Virus record (IMG/VR): IMGVR_UViG_3300042448_001704
Coordinates: 24,776-88,775 of that record
Direction: 5' to 3' (one strand)
DNA length: 64,000 nucleotides
DNA from: a virus
This document shows, in pieces, positions 10,047-18,605 of the stretch. The first letter of the stretch is position 1; the number at the start of each line of letters is the position of its first letter. Both the position numbers and the translations under genes were made by a program. Below the pieces are notes generated by a model, which was not told the DNA's origin, made no database searches, and was given only the letters and a program-made list of their open reading frames with translations.

Positions 10047-10228
10047 TGCCCGCCTGCCGCGTTTTCATTGATAATGAATGGAAACTAGTTAAGAATTTCT
10101 ATATTAATAAAGATGGTTTTGGATTTGTTCCTCTTGAGTCAATTAAAGTTATGTCTGATACTGGATGGGTTATTGTCCAGTCAGAAGGATGGACAACGCT
10201 TCTGTCTAGCGAACTTGTTGGCATCTAA
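10046..10228 (+). CDS. Small fibre-associated protein, unknown
   Basis: 60 residues, with short beta-like segments around VFIDNEWKLVKNFYI and TGWVIVQSEGWTT. The TAATG overlap with the upstream fibre gene and downstream gene indicates coupled translation with tail-fibre genes. No family recognised. A minor tail role is inferred from context. Confidence 0.6.
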   Translation: MPACRVFIDNEWKLVKNFYINKDGFGFVPLESIKVMSDTGWVIVQSEGWTTLLSSELVGI

Positions 10229-10575
10229 TGGGAGACACCGCAAACACTATTTTTACGATTGTTGGGTTAATTACCGCAACCATTTCGGCGTTTGTAGTTT
10301 TGAGAGGTCAAAATCTTAATTTCAGAACATCCCTACATGGGAACAGTAATCAGGAAATGAAAACAATTTTTGACGCTTATTCTTTAGTTGTTGAAGAATT
10401 AAGAAGTGAAGTTGAAAGACTTAATGTGGTTGTTTTAGAAAACCAGGAAGCATTATTTGAACAGGGCGAAGAAGTCATTAGATGCGAACAAAGAAATAAT
10501 GAACTTATAGATTTGATTAATGTATTACAGGACAGAATAAGCGTACTGGAGGCCACCAATGGCGGACAACAATGA
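10228..10575 (+). CDS. Membrane-anchored coiled-coil protein
   Basis: 115 residues. One hydrophobic segment near the N-terminus (about 8-25, IFTIVGLITATISAFVVL) is followed by a soluble region with a heptad-like coiled coil (about 45-110, ending LIDLINVLQDRISVLEA). This topology fits a small anchored accessory protein such as a holin partner or spanin-like protein, but it sits among fibre genes and away from the lysis genes at 34 kb. The 3' end overlaps the next gene by 17 bases. Confidence 0.6.
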   Translation: MGDTANTIFTIVGLITATISAFVVLRGQNLNFRTSLHGNSNQEMKTIFDAYSLVVEELRSEVERLNVVVLENQEALFEQGEEVIRCEQRNNELIDLINVLQDRISVLEATNGGQQ

Positions 10576-10801
10576 GGAAACTGTTCTTAAAACATTTCTA
10601 GATCTTATGAAAAATTCAATGCCCGATTCTTTAATCTCTAACTATGTGGTTATTGCTGAGGTTGTTGGCAATGAAGCAAATCAACTTTCTATCCTTACAA
10701 GCCCTGGTATGACGCCGTGGTTAGCGCAGGGGATGTTGCAATCTTCCATAGACATGATTATGTCTGGGCAAGAAACATATTTTGAAGACGAAGACGAATA
10801 G
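10559..10801 (+). CDS. Small acidic protein, unknown
   Basis: 80 residues with an amphipathic N-terminal helix and an acidic tail (YFEDEDE). It starts inside the upstream gene, an overlap typical of coupling. No family recognised. The next gene begins after a new promoter-like element. Confidence 0.55.
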   Translation: MADNNEETVLKTFLDLMKNSMPDSLISNYVVIAEVVGNEANQLSILTSPGMTPWLAQGMLQSSIDMIMSGQETYFEDEDE

Positions 10802-10826
10802 CACATTTACTTACCCTGATACGCTA

Positions 10827-10842
10827 TTTCATAGTCTAAAAT
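10827..10842 (+). promoter_or_regulatory. Candidate promoter, TTTCATAGT plus TAAAAT
   Basis: TTTCATAGT at 10,827-10,835 is followed by TAAAAT at 10,837-10,842, 25 bases before ATG 10,867, which has a CGGAGGA ribosome site. It shares the TTTCATAGT word with sites at 8,861 and 30,728. Confidence 0.4.
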
Positions 10843-10866
10843 TAGCATCAGGTAACCGGAGGAACC

Positions 10867-11220
10867 ATGATTGCTGGAATTTATAATATAACTTGCGAAC
10901 AGGGTGCTACATTTACACGAACTTTCACAATAACTGACCCAGATGGTGACATTGTTAACTTAACTGGTTACACAGGCCGTATGCAGGTTCGTAGAGATAT
11001 TGACTCTACAGCGACACCACTAGTAGAACTGACTACAGCTAATGGAAGACTTGTAATAGTTCCATTGTTGGGTGAAATAACCATCACCTTGACGCCACAA
11101 TTAACAGCACCAATTACACGTGATGGTGTCTATGACCTTGAAATAGTTAACACAAGTTCTGGGGTTGTTTACCGCGTACTAAAAGGTTCATTTAAGATTG
11201 ACAAAGAGGTCACTCGATGA
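10867..11220 (+). CDS. Beta-sandwich baseplate/fibre adaptor, BppU-like N-terminus
   Basis: 117 residues, with strands GATFTRTFTITDPDGDIVNLTGYTGRMQVR, LVIVPLLGEITITLTPQLT and GVYDLEIVNTSSGVVYRVLKGSFKI. This order resembles the N-terminal domain of BppU-type proteins that attach receptor-binding modules to baseplates. The stop overlaps the next start as ATGA. Function is inferred from fold-like pattern and neighbours. Confidence 0.6.
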   Translation: MIAGIYNITCEQGATFTRTFTITDPDGDIVNLTGYTGRMQVRRDIDSTATPLVELTTANGRLVIVPLLGEITITLTPQLTAPITRDGVYDLEIVNTSSGVVYRVLKGSFKIDKEVTR

Positions 11221-11396
11221 CTCTTCCTCTTGACCCCGCTTTTGATGTAACCGTAGAGGAACTGCGGAATACGGTAATAGTTGATCAGGCTGCTCCAAAT
11301 AACGTAACTGTTCAAGTCAACACAAAACTTAAATCCGGATCTGTTGCCATAGGCTACGGTTCGGGTGCGCCCTGGACGATAGTAGTGGACATCTAA
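11217..11396 (+). CDS. Small tail-associated protein, unknown
   Basis: 59 residues beginning MTLPLDPAFDVTVEELRNTV, with a Gly-rich end (GYGSGAPWTIVVDI). ATGA overlap with the gene before and zero-gap with the next ATG at 11,397 show a tight cistron. Continuous coding fills the gap between the flanking genes, so it is very likely real. No family recognised. Confidence 0.6.
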   Translation: MTLPLDPAFDVTVEELRNTVIVDQAAPNNVTVQVNTKLKSGSVAIGYGSGAPWTIVVDI

Positions 11397-11732
11397 ATGC
11401 CAAACATTGCAAGCGATTACGGCGACATTGGTGATTACTACATAGATGTTGACAGTGGAGACTTTTACGGTCCCAAAACAGCAGACGGATGGCCTGACAC
11501 TCCGTTCTTTACGGCTGTTACAACAGATACTCAGCAAAACGAGCGACACGTTCACACACAAAGCACATCAAGTACCATATGGACAATAAATCATAGCCTT
11601 GGAGGTCGTCCGTCGGTTACCGTAGTTGATTCTTCTGATACTATGGTAATTGGTGAGGTAACATATGTGAACAGCACACAAGTACGTGTTTCTTTCTCAG
11701 CAGCATTCTCCGGAAAAGCATATCTCACATAG
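11397..11732 (+). CDS. Fibre-type beta protein
   Basis: 111 residues. The N-terminal part (YGDIGDYYIDVDSGDFYGPKTADGWP) is the short beta-hairpin motif used in phage fibre necks, and the C-terminal half (TIWTINHSLGGRPSVTVVDSSDTMVIGEVTY) is a common tail-fibre end module. Together with the next genes it likely builds a multi-protein fibre. Confidence 0.6.
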   Translation: MPNIASDYGDIGDYYIDVDSGDFYGPKTADGWPDTPFFTAVTTDTQQNERHVHTQSTSSTIWTINHSLGGRPSVTVVDSSDTMVIGEVTYVNSTQVRVSFSAAFSGKAYLT

Positions 11733-11742
11733 GTGGCATTAA

Positions 11743-13047
11743 ATGGCAACAAAATTTTTAACAAACCTTGACCTTAATCAAAACCAACTACTTAACGCCA
11801 CGTTTGAAGTATTGGCCACCGACCCTAGTTCTGGCAACTTTGAGGGCAGGTTAATCTACAACTCAACAACTGACACGATTAAGGTTTATGCCAATAGTGC
11901 TTGGCGCTCACTTCCTCATTCAATCGTTTCTGGTGGCGGAGCCGGAATCGCTGAAGCACTTACCGTTTCTGAGTCAAACGGTACAGTTACCCTCACTCTC
12001 AATGTTGCAGATACCGACAGTGCTGGTTTGCTTCCAGCTGCAATGTGGAACATGCTTACGGACGCAACTCCTGATGCAACTGCTTCTAAATTGGTCAAAA
12101 GAGATGGAAATGGTAATGCCAAAGTTGCCACCCCGACAGATGCGGCACATATTGCTACCAAGGGTTATGTTGACGCTGCCCGCCAGGGTCTTGATGTCAA
12201 GGCTTCAGTAAGAGCTGCCACCACTGGAGCAATTAACCTTTCAACCGATCTTCAAAACGGCGATGTACTTGACGGGGTAACACTCGTTACTGGAGACCGC
12301 GTTCTTGTCAAGAATCAAGGTTCTGCTTCCGAAAACGGTATTTATGTTGTCGTTGCTTCTGGCGCAGCTTCTAGATCATCAGACGCAAACGGAACAGCCG
12401 ATACTGGTGAGCTTACAAGTGGAACCTTCACTTTCGTAGAAGAAGGAACTGTCAACTTTGATTCTGGTTTCGTGGTTTCAACCAATGGAACAATCACTGT
12501 TGGTACAACAGGCATTGTTTGGACACAGTTCTCTGGTGCTGGTTCATTTGAAGCTGGCGACGGACTCTCAAAGTCTGGTACGACAGTAAATGTCAATGTC
12601 ACCGCCAACAGAACAGCAATTACCGCTGATGCGATTGATATTGCATCAACATATGTGGGTCAGTCTTCAATCACGACCCTTGGAACAATCACCACTGGTG
12701 TTTGGAACGGTACAGATGTTGCGGTCGCAGACGGTGGTTCTGGTGCATCCAACGCCTCAGACGCCCGTACAAATCTTGGATTTACAACAACCTCTGGTCA
12801 AACAACTTCTACCGCAGTTCTTGCTCGCGTCGTTAATCAGCAATGTGCGGCTTCAGTTGGTACAACCTCAGTAACAACAGTTACACACAACTTTGGTACT
12901 AAAAATGTCGCTGTGCAGATTTACGAAGTTTCTTCTGGTGCAACCGTCATTGGCGATGTTGTTAGAAGCACAGATGATTCGGTGACCGTAACAATGAACG
13001 GTTCTTCAATATTGTTAAACGATTACAAAATTGTTGTAACAGGATAG
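11743..13047 (+). CDS. Tail fibre protein
   Basis: 434 residues. The N-terminus MATKFLTNLDLNQNQLLNA is a recurrent fibre opening in phages of aquatic bacteria. The shaft contains a KGYVDAARQGLDVK segment and a DRVLVKNQG-type module (about 165-260) found in many fibres, ending with a beta cap (HNFGTKNVAVQIYEV). The DRVLVKNQ module recurs in the 1266-residue fibre downstream (NRILLKSQTDAKENGIYIV), so both fibres use the same building block. Confidence 0.72.
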   Translation: MATKFLTNLDLNQNQLLNATFEVLATDPSSGNFEGRLIYNSTTDTIKVYANSAWRSLPHSIVSGGGAGIAEALTVSESNGTVTLTLNVADTDSAGLLPAAMWNMLTDATPDATASKLVKRDGNGNAKVATPTDAAHIATKGYVDAARQGLDVKASVRAATTGAINLSTDLQNGDVLDGVTLVTGDRVLVKNQGSASENGIYVVVASGAASRSSDANGTADTGELTSGTFTFVEEGTVNFDSGFVVSTNGTITVGTTGIVWTQFSGAGSFEAGDGLSKSGTTVNVNVTANRTAITADAIDIASTYVGQSSITTLGTITTGVWNGTDVAVADGGSGASNASDARTNLGFTTTSGQTTSTAVLARVVNQQCAASVGTTSVTTVTHNFGTKNVAVQIYEVSSGATVIGDVVRSTDDSVTVTMNGSSILLNDYKIVVTG

Positions 13048-13053
13048 GAAAAT

Positions 13054-13242
13054 ATGAAAATCACAGCAGAACAAAAAGCAATGGCAGCATCGTACGCAAG
13101 AAGCGTCCTTGGTGCAGCAGTCGCAGTTTACGCTTCAACAGGAGATATCAAGATGGCGGCAAATGCTCTCTGGGCAGCAGGCCTTCCTGTTATCATGCGT
13201 TATCTGAATCCAAACGACAAAGCATTCGGCAAAAAGGCTTAA
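13054..13242 (+). CDS. Small protein, unknown (holin-like?)
   Basis: 62 residues, with an Ala-rich amphipathic stretch (AMAASYARSVLGAAVAVYAS) and a second hydrophobic run (AANALWAAGLPVIMRYL), then a basic end. Similar short proteins occur next to fibre or lysis genes in actinophages and have been called holins, but the hydrophobic segments here are weak. A role in lysis is a guess. Confidence 0.5.
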   Translation: MKITAEQKAMAASYARSVLGAAVAVYASTGDIKMAANALWAAGLPVIMRYLNPNDKAFGKKA

Positions 13243-13265
13243 TGCCTTGCCCTGAGGGGCATTAA
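13239..13265 (+). other. Hairpin at gene junction
   Basis: TTAATGCC at 13,239-13,246 pairs with GGCATTAA at 13,258-13,265. No U-run follows, so it may slow transcription or protect an mRNA end, and is not a clear terminator. Confidence 0.4.
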
Positions 13266-13285
13266 CAAAGAAAGCGATTGAGGTC

Positions 13286-13735
13286 GTGGCACAGAAATTT
13301 ACAGTTCCCGTAACTATACGCAACCTAACTTCTGCCAGCTCCGAAGCTTTCACAATATACGTTGACCAAGATGCTCATCCACGCCTACAAGTTCAGGCTG
13401 GTGGTCGTCTTGTTTGGGGTACTGGTGGGGTAACTGGAGATGTGAACCTTTACCGTTCTGATACAAACATACTGACAACAGATGATTTGTTTAAAGCAGC
13501 TTCCGGTCTTGTCACGCTTACTACTGCGGGCCCACCGACAGCATCTCTTCCTGACGGTGCTCTTGCTGTTGACTCGCTTAATGATGATTTTTACTTTCGC
13601 TCTGGTGGCGAATGGAAACTTACTAGTGGTGGATCAATATCGGGAGACATTGATGGCGGAAACACGCTTAATGATATTCTTGAGGCAGAAGTTTCAAATT
13701 ATGCGATAATTACATTTGACGGAGAAGAACTATAA
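13286..13735 (+). CDS. Fibre-associated protein
   Basis: 149 residues, GTG start (GTGGCACAG) after a TTGAGG-like site. It contains FTIYVDQDAHPRLQVQAGGRLVWG and a LPDGALAVDSLNDDFYFRSGGEWKL segment, the latter a known fibre beta-hairpin module (short hairpin ending in W). The final TAATG overlaps the giant fibre gene, so the pair is coupled and the protein may be its connector. Confidence 0.6.
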   Translation: MAQKFTVPVTIRNLTSASSEAFTIYVDQDAHPRLQVQAGGRLVWGTGGVTGDVNLYRSDTNILTTDDLFKAASGLVTLTTAGPPTASLPDGALAVDSLNDDFYFRSGGEWKLTSGGSISGDIDGGNTLNDILEAEVSNYAIITFDGEEL

Positions 13736-16700
13736 TGGCTGGTGCAAGAATACAATTAAAGCGCGGTTTAGCGGCGCAGTGGACTGCATCTACTACAGTT
13801 TTACTTTCTGGTGAAATTGGATACGAGACAGACACCGACAAGTTCAAAATTGGTAACGGCACATCCCTGTGGACATCTCTTCCGTATTTCAACGGGAACT
13901 TAACTGGGTCAAACCTTAACGATCTTGCTGATGTAACTATTACTTCTGCTGCCAATGGTGACTTCCTTCGTTGGAATGGTACGGCATGGATTAACGACGC
14001 TGTAAACCTTTCAACAGACACTGTTGGGGATTATGTTGGTTCTCTTGTTGCTGGAACCGGTGTCACTCTTGCAAATAACTCTGGTGAAGGCGCAACACCT
14101 ACTGTCACCGTTGATACATCGGTAATTCAAGCAAGGGTTGCAAATGTAACAGACACAGAAATCGGCTACCTTGATGGTGTCACCTCTGCCATTCAAACAC
14201 AGTTGGATACCAAATCACCTACTAACTCACCGACATTCACAGGGACAGTAACCCTTCCAGATAACACTGTTGCTCTTGGAACCAAAACAAGCGGAGACTA
14301 TGTTGCATCTTTGGTTGCTGGAACAGGTGTAACGCTCACCAATAACTCAGGTGAAACAGCAACACCAACTGTTGCAATTGGACAGGCAGTAGCCACAAAT
14401 AGCAATGTTACTTTTAATGACGTAATTGTTTCTGGAAACTTGACTGTTAGTGGATATACAACATCAATAAATACTGAAATACTTACCGTTGATGACAATG
14501 TTATTATTCTTAATAATAATGTAACTACTGCGCCAACAGAAAACGCTGGAATTGAAATTGAGCGCGGAACATCACCAAATGTTCGTGTTCTCTGGAATGA
14601 AACAACCGACAAATGGGAAACAACTAACGACGGAACCACTTATGGAAACATAGTTACAACTGCGGATTCTGGCACTGTCACTAGCGCAATGATTACTGAC
14701 GGAACCATAGTCAATGGCGATATTAACGCTTCTGCGGCAATCGCTCTTTCAAAACTCGCTTCTGGAACATCCGCACAAGTCGTTGTTGCTGACGCTTCAG
14801 GTGTTCCAACCTACGCAACTCTTACTGGAGATGTCACCATTTCCAATACTGGAGTTACCACAATTACGGCCAACTCAGTTTCTCTTGGAACAGACACAAC
14901 GGGTGACTATGTTCAAAACCTCGTTGCTGGAACTGGAGTTACCTTAACTAACAATACTGGTGAAAGTGCTACACCTACAGTTGCAATCGGGCAATCTATA
15001 GGAACTGGCGACTCTCCGACATTTACTGGTCTTACCATCAATGGTGCGAGCGTTGTCTTTGAGGGTGCAACGGCAAACGATTTTGAAACGACTCTTGCCG
15101 TCACTGATCCAACTGCCGACAGAACAATCACTTTTCCTGACGCAACAACAACGGTTGTTGGAACAGACACAACTCAGACCCTTTCTAATAAAACTCTTAC
15201 TACTCCTGTAATCAATGGACCGACAATTACGGCAACTGGTCAAACACCAGTTATTCACGGTATTTTGCTTCCAGCAACACATAACATCATTTTTGAGGGA
15301 ACAACAGATGATGATTTTGAAACAACGCTGTATGTCGTAGAACCAACTGCCGACAGAACCGTAAGCCTCCCTGATGCGACGACCACCCTCGTTGGCAAGG
15401 ACACAACAGATACTCTTACCAATAAAACACTGACATCTCCTAAAATTAATGAGGATGTTGCCCTTACTGCATCTGCTACCGAGTTAAACATTCTTGACGG
15501 TGCGACTCTTTCAACCACGGAACTTAACTATGTAGACGGTGTAACAAGCGCAATTCAGACACAAATGGATTTGAAATCACCACTTGCGAGTCCAACATTT
15601 ACAGGAACAGTAACCGTTCCCGACAATACTATTGCTCTTGGAACTAAAACAACTGGAGACTATGTAGCAACAATAACTGGCGGAACTGGTGTTAGTTCAA
15701 CAGCCGCAACAACTGGTGAGGGAACAACCCACACGCTGTCTATCGGTCAAGCAATCGCAACAACAGATTCACCAACCTTTGCAGGACTCACCGTCAATGG
15801 AGCAAGCGTTGTATTTGAAGGCGTAACAGCAAACGATTTTGAAACAACCCTTACTGTCACCGACCCAACAGCGGATAGAACAATCACAATCCCCGACGCG
15901 ACCGGCACAGTTGCCCTTACCTCGGATGTTACGACTCACGCAAACCTGACGGAAGCACATGGTGCAACTGGTGCAGTAGTTGGGACAACGAACACTCAAA
16001 CACTTACTAATAAAACGCTGACATCACCAAAAATTAACGAAGACGTTGCATTGACTTCTACGGCAACAGAACTAAACGTTCTTGATGGTATTACTTCATC
16101 AACAGCAGAACTGAATATTCTTGATGGTGTCACAGCAACCGCTGCAGAACTGAATATTCTTGACGGCGTGACCGCCACTGCGGCAGAGATTAACACTCTT
16201 GACGGAATTACTTCTTCTGTATCAGAACTAAACATTCTTGATGGTGTTACTTCCTCTGCTGCGGAACTAAATATTCTTGATGGGGCTACTCTTACTACTA
16301 CAGAACTTAATTACGTAGATGGTGTAACAAGTGCGATTCAGACACAGATTGACGCGAAAGCACCAACCGCAAGTCCAACTTTTACTGGCACAGTCACACT
16401 TGCCGCAGATCCAGCATCAGCATTACAAGCAGCAACAAAACAGTATGTTGACAATGTTGTTTCTGGAGTAAACTTTCATGCATCAGTAGTTGCAGCAACA
16501 TCTGGCAATCTCGCTGGAACATACAGCAATGGAACCAGCGGTGTAGGCGCAACGCTAACAAAAGCAACAAATGGTGCAATTGGAACTATTGACGGTGCAA
16601 CAGTAGTTGTTGGAAACAGAATTCTTCTCAAGTCGCAGACTGATGCTAAAGAAAACGGTATCTATATCGTTACCGCAGTTGGCAGCGTCAGTGCCCCTTG

Positions 16701-17535
16701 GGTAGTAACCAGAGCAACAGATGCTGATAACAATCCATCAGGCGAATTGGCTAATGGCGACTTCTGCTTCGTAACTGGTGGCTCAACTAATGGTGGATAC
16801 GGATACATCAATAGTTCTTCTGCAAATCCAATTGTTATTGGAACTGACGATGTTACGTACGCAGTATTTAACGCAGCTCAAATTGTAACTGGCGGTGCTG
16901 GTCTTGCTTTTACTGGAAATGTTCTTGATATCGGCACTGCATCAGTTAGCAGAATTGTTGTCAATGCTAACGACATCGATCTTGCTTCTGGTATTGCGAC
17001 AATCGGAACCTATCAATCAGTAACTGTAGATACATATGGCCGAGTAACTGCTGGAACAAACCCAACAACGCTTTCTGGATACGGCATCACTGACGCAGCG
17101 CCAATCAATAACGCATCATTTACGGGAACATTCTCTGCTCCTTCTGGAACTATCACTAGCACGATGATTACGGATGGCACAATCGTCAATGGTGACATCA
17201 GTACTTCAGCCGCAATTGCTCTATCAAAACTTGCTTCAGGAACGTCTGCTCAAGTAATTGTTGCCAGCAGTGCTGGTGTCCCAACATATGTAACACTTTC
17301 TGGCGATGTCACCATCTCGGATACGGGTGTTGCCACAATTCAAGCCGACTCAGTAGCTTTAGGGACAGACACAACAGGTTCGTATGTAACATCCCTTGTT
17401 GCAGGAACTGGTATAACATTAACCAACAACTCTGGAGAAAGCGCCACTCCGACAGTTGCTGTAACGGCAAACACTTATGACGCATATGGTTCCGCACGGA
17501 ATCTTGAAATTAAATTCCTTATGGAGGTTATGTAA
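13735..17535 (+). CDS. Long tail fibre protein with internal repeats
   Basis: 1266 residues, the largest fibre. The N-terminus (GARIQLKRGLAAQWTASTTVLLSGEIGYETDTDKFKIGNG) is the tail-attachment module seen in many phage fibres. The shaft has recurring units: TATPTVAIGQ-type modules, ANDFETTL...PTADRTI modules at three places, and a tandem ELNILDGVT array (about 16,066-16,300; at least seven copies). It ends without a clear chaperone domain. Internal repeats allow length change by recombination, a usual route to host-range shifts. Confidence 0.8.
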   Translation: MAGARIQLKRGLAAQWTASTTVLLSGEIGYETDTDKFKIGNGTSLWTSLPYFNGNLTGSNLNDLADVTITSAANGDFLRWNGTAWINDAVNLSTDTVGDYVGSLVAGTGVTLANNSGEGATPTVTVDTSVIQARVANVTDTEIGYLDGVTSAIQTQLDTKSPTNSPTFTGTVTLPDNTVALGTKTSGDYVASLVAGTGVTLTNNSGETATPTVAIGQAVATNSNVTFNDVIVSGNLTVSGYTTSINTEILTVDDNVIILNNNVTTAPTENAGIEIERGTSPNVRVLWNETTDKWETTNDGTTYGNIVTTADSGTVTSAMITDGTIVNGDINASAAIALSKLASGTSAQVVVADASGVPTYATLTGDVTISNTGVTTITANSVSLGTDTTGDYVQNLVAGTGVTLTNNTGESATPTVAIGQSIGTGDSPTFTGLTINGASVVFEGATANDFETTLAVTDPTADRTITFPDATTTVVGTDTTQTLSNKTLTTPVINGPTITATGQTPVIHGILLPATHNIIFEGTTDDDFETTLYVVEPTADRTVSLPDATTTLVGKDTTDTLTNKTLTSPKINEDVALTASATELNILDGATLSTTELNYVDGVTSAIQTQMDLKSPLASPTFTGTVTVPDNTIALGTKTTGDYVATITGGTGVSSTAATTGEGTTHTLSIGQAIATTDSPTFAGLTVNGASVVFEGVTANDFETTLTVTDPTADRTITIPDATGTVALTSDVTTHANLTEAHGATGAVVGTTNTQTLTNKTLTSPKINEDVALTSTATELNVLDGITSSTAELNILDGVTATAAELNILDGVTATAAEINTLDGITSSVSELNILDGVTSSAAELNILDGATLTTTELNYVDGVTSAIQTQIDAKAPTASPTFTGTVTLAADPASALQAATKQYVDNVVSGVNFHASVVAATSGNLAGTYSNGTSGVGATLTKATNGAIGTIDGATVVVGNRILLKSQTDAKENGIYIVTAVGSVSAPWVVTRATDADNNPSGELANGDFCFVTGGSTNGGYGYINSSSANPIVIGTDDVTYAVFNAAQIVTGGAGLAFTGNVLDIGTASVSRIVVNANDIDLASGIATIGTYQSVTVDTYGRVTAGTNPTTLSGYGITDAAPINNASFTGTFSAPSGTITSTMITDGTIVNGDISTSAAIALSKLASGTSAQVIVASSAGVPTYVTLSGDVTISDTGVATIQADSVALGTDTTGSYVTSLVAGTGITLTNNSGESATPTVAVTANTYDAYGSARNLEIKFLMEVM

Positions 17536-17894
17536 TGGCATTGACACAAAAGCGACTTGCTGGTCCCGCGCAGTTAACGGCATCTTCTGCTGTTTACTAC
17601 ACGGTTCCAGTCAGCACAACGACAATTGTTAAACAGATTATTTTGACAAACACAACAGCATCGGCCAAAACCGTAACCGTACGCCTGAAGCCATTGGGTG
17701 TTACTGAAGCAGCAACCCACGACATCGTTAGCGCAATGTCCCTTGCAGCAAATGAAACCATGTCCTTTAACTGTTCATTAGTTTTAAACAACAACGGATC
17801 AACAGCAAGTGCTACGAATAGTGATCAATTGACTGCTCTTTGCAGTTCTGCTACTTCTGTTAATATAACCGTGGTTGGTGTAGAAGAGGCATAA
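17535..17894 (+). CDS. Small fibre/tip protein
   Basis: 119 residues, starting in a TAATG overlap. N-terminal MALTQKRLAGPAQL is a recurrent opening in actinophage minor tail proteins. The rest is an immunoglobulin-like strand pattern (TTIVKQIILTNTTASAKTVTVRL ... NETMSFNCSLVLNN). Likely a structural fibre component. It overlaps the next start by one base. Confidence 0.6.
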   Translation: MALTQKRLAGPAQLTASSAVYYTVPVSTTTIVKQIILTNTTASAKTVTVRLKPLGVTEAATHDIVSAMSLAANETMSFNCSLVLNNNGSTASATNSDQLTALCSSATSVNITVVGVEEA

Positions 17895-18604
17895 TGGCTG
17901 GAATGGTTCGCTACCCTGCGGCTAACGCAATGGCGTCATTTATTGATGCTCCAGATCCTGTTTATGGAACAGGGTCTGATGGTGATGCAACCCTTGATGG
18001 AACTACAACCGTTTTGAGCATGGCACCGTCGTCTAGTGTTTATTCAATGACGCAAGATTTGTATTTTAATAACTTGATAATCAATGCTGGCGTTACATTA
18101 AAACCAAACGGTTACAGAATATTTGTAAAGAATTTATTAACTTTTGGTGGAAACAACTCAACAATTGGTTTCACGACTGGATACGCAACTAGCGGATCAA
18201 TCTTTCAAGGCGGAGCCGCCGCCACTGCTGTCACGCACAGTCTTGGTGGATCAGCAACTGGTTTTACGGCAACTGCACCAACCGCGGGTACTGGCGGTAG
18301 CGCATACTACACAATTCCACGACAAGCAGTTCAGGGATACTCTATAACAGCGTCAGGAGGCCCTACATGGCTTCGTGGGGGTGCTGGTGGCACTGCGCAG
18401 GCTGGTGGGGCTGTAATCATCCTTGCAGCTCGTTACATTGCGGCTCCACCTTCAGGGACTGGATACATTAAAGCTCCAGGTACAGCACCTGCGGGTGGTG
18501 GAGTTATTTTAATTGTTTCATCTGCAGCCACTTTACCTGCTGGCGTCTCTACAGATGTAACAGGTCAAAACGCTGGAACAGTGAATTACATGCAGTTGGT
18601 GTAA
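17894..18604 (+). CDS. Glycine-rich tail protein
   Basis: 236 residues. The N-terminal region (DPVYGTGSDGDATLDGTTTVLSM) and the shape YFNNLIINAGVTLKPNGYRIFVKNLLTFGG match the start of the following His-rich protein (YGNGADGDVTISGTVTLTSDKNYNSLTVPLGTFLYTAGFRVFVK). The two are tandem paralogues in their first 80 residues. The C-terminus is Gly/Ala-rich beta sequence (AGGTAQAGGAVIILAARYI). Probably a fibre or tip subunit. Confidence 0.65.
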   Translation: MAGMVRYPAANAMASFIDAPDPVYGTGSDGDATLDGTTTVLSMAPSSSVYSMTQDLYFNNLIINAGVTLKPNGYRIFVKNLLTFGGNNSTIGFTTGYATSGSIFQGGAAATAVTHSLGGSATGFTATAPTAGTGGSAYYTIPRQAVQGYSITASGGPTWLRGGAGGTAQAGGAVIILAARYIAAPPSGTGYIKAPGTAPAGGGVILIVSSAATLPAGVSTDVTGQNAGTVNYMQLV

Positions 18605-18605
18605 A

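Noticed and set aside
10228-10575. Calling this gene a spanin or holin
   Set aside because: One hydrophobic segment and coiled coil are suggestive but the gene is among fibres and has no Cys lipobox or partner.
16066-16300. Tandem ELNILDGVT units as a DNA repeat or CRISPR-like array
   Set aside because: Repeats are in frame and protein-level, with varied synonymous codons, so they are fibre repeats, not a DNA array.
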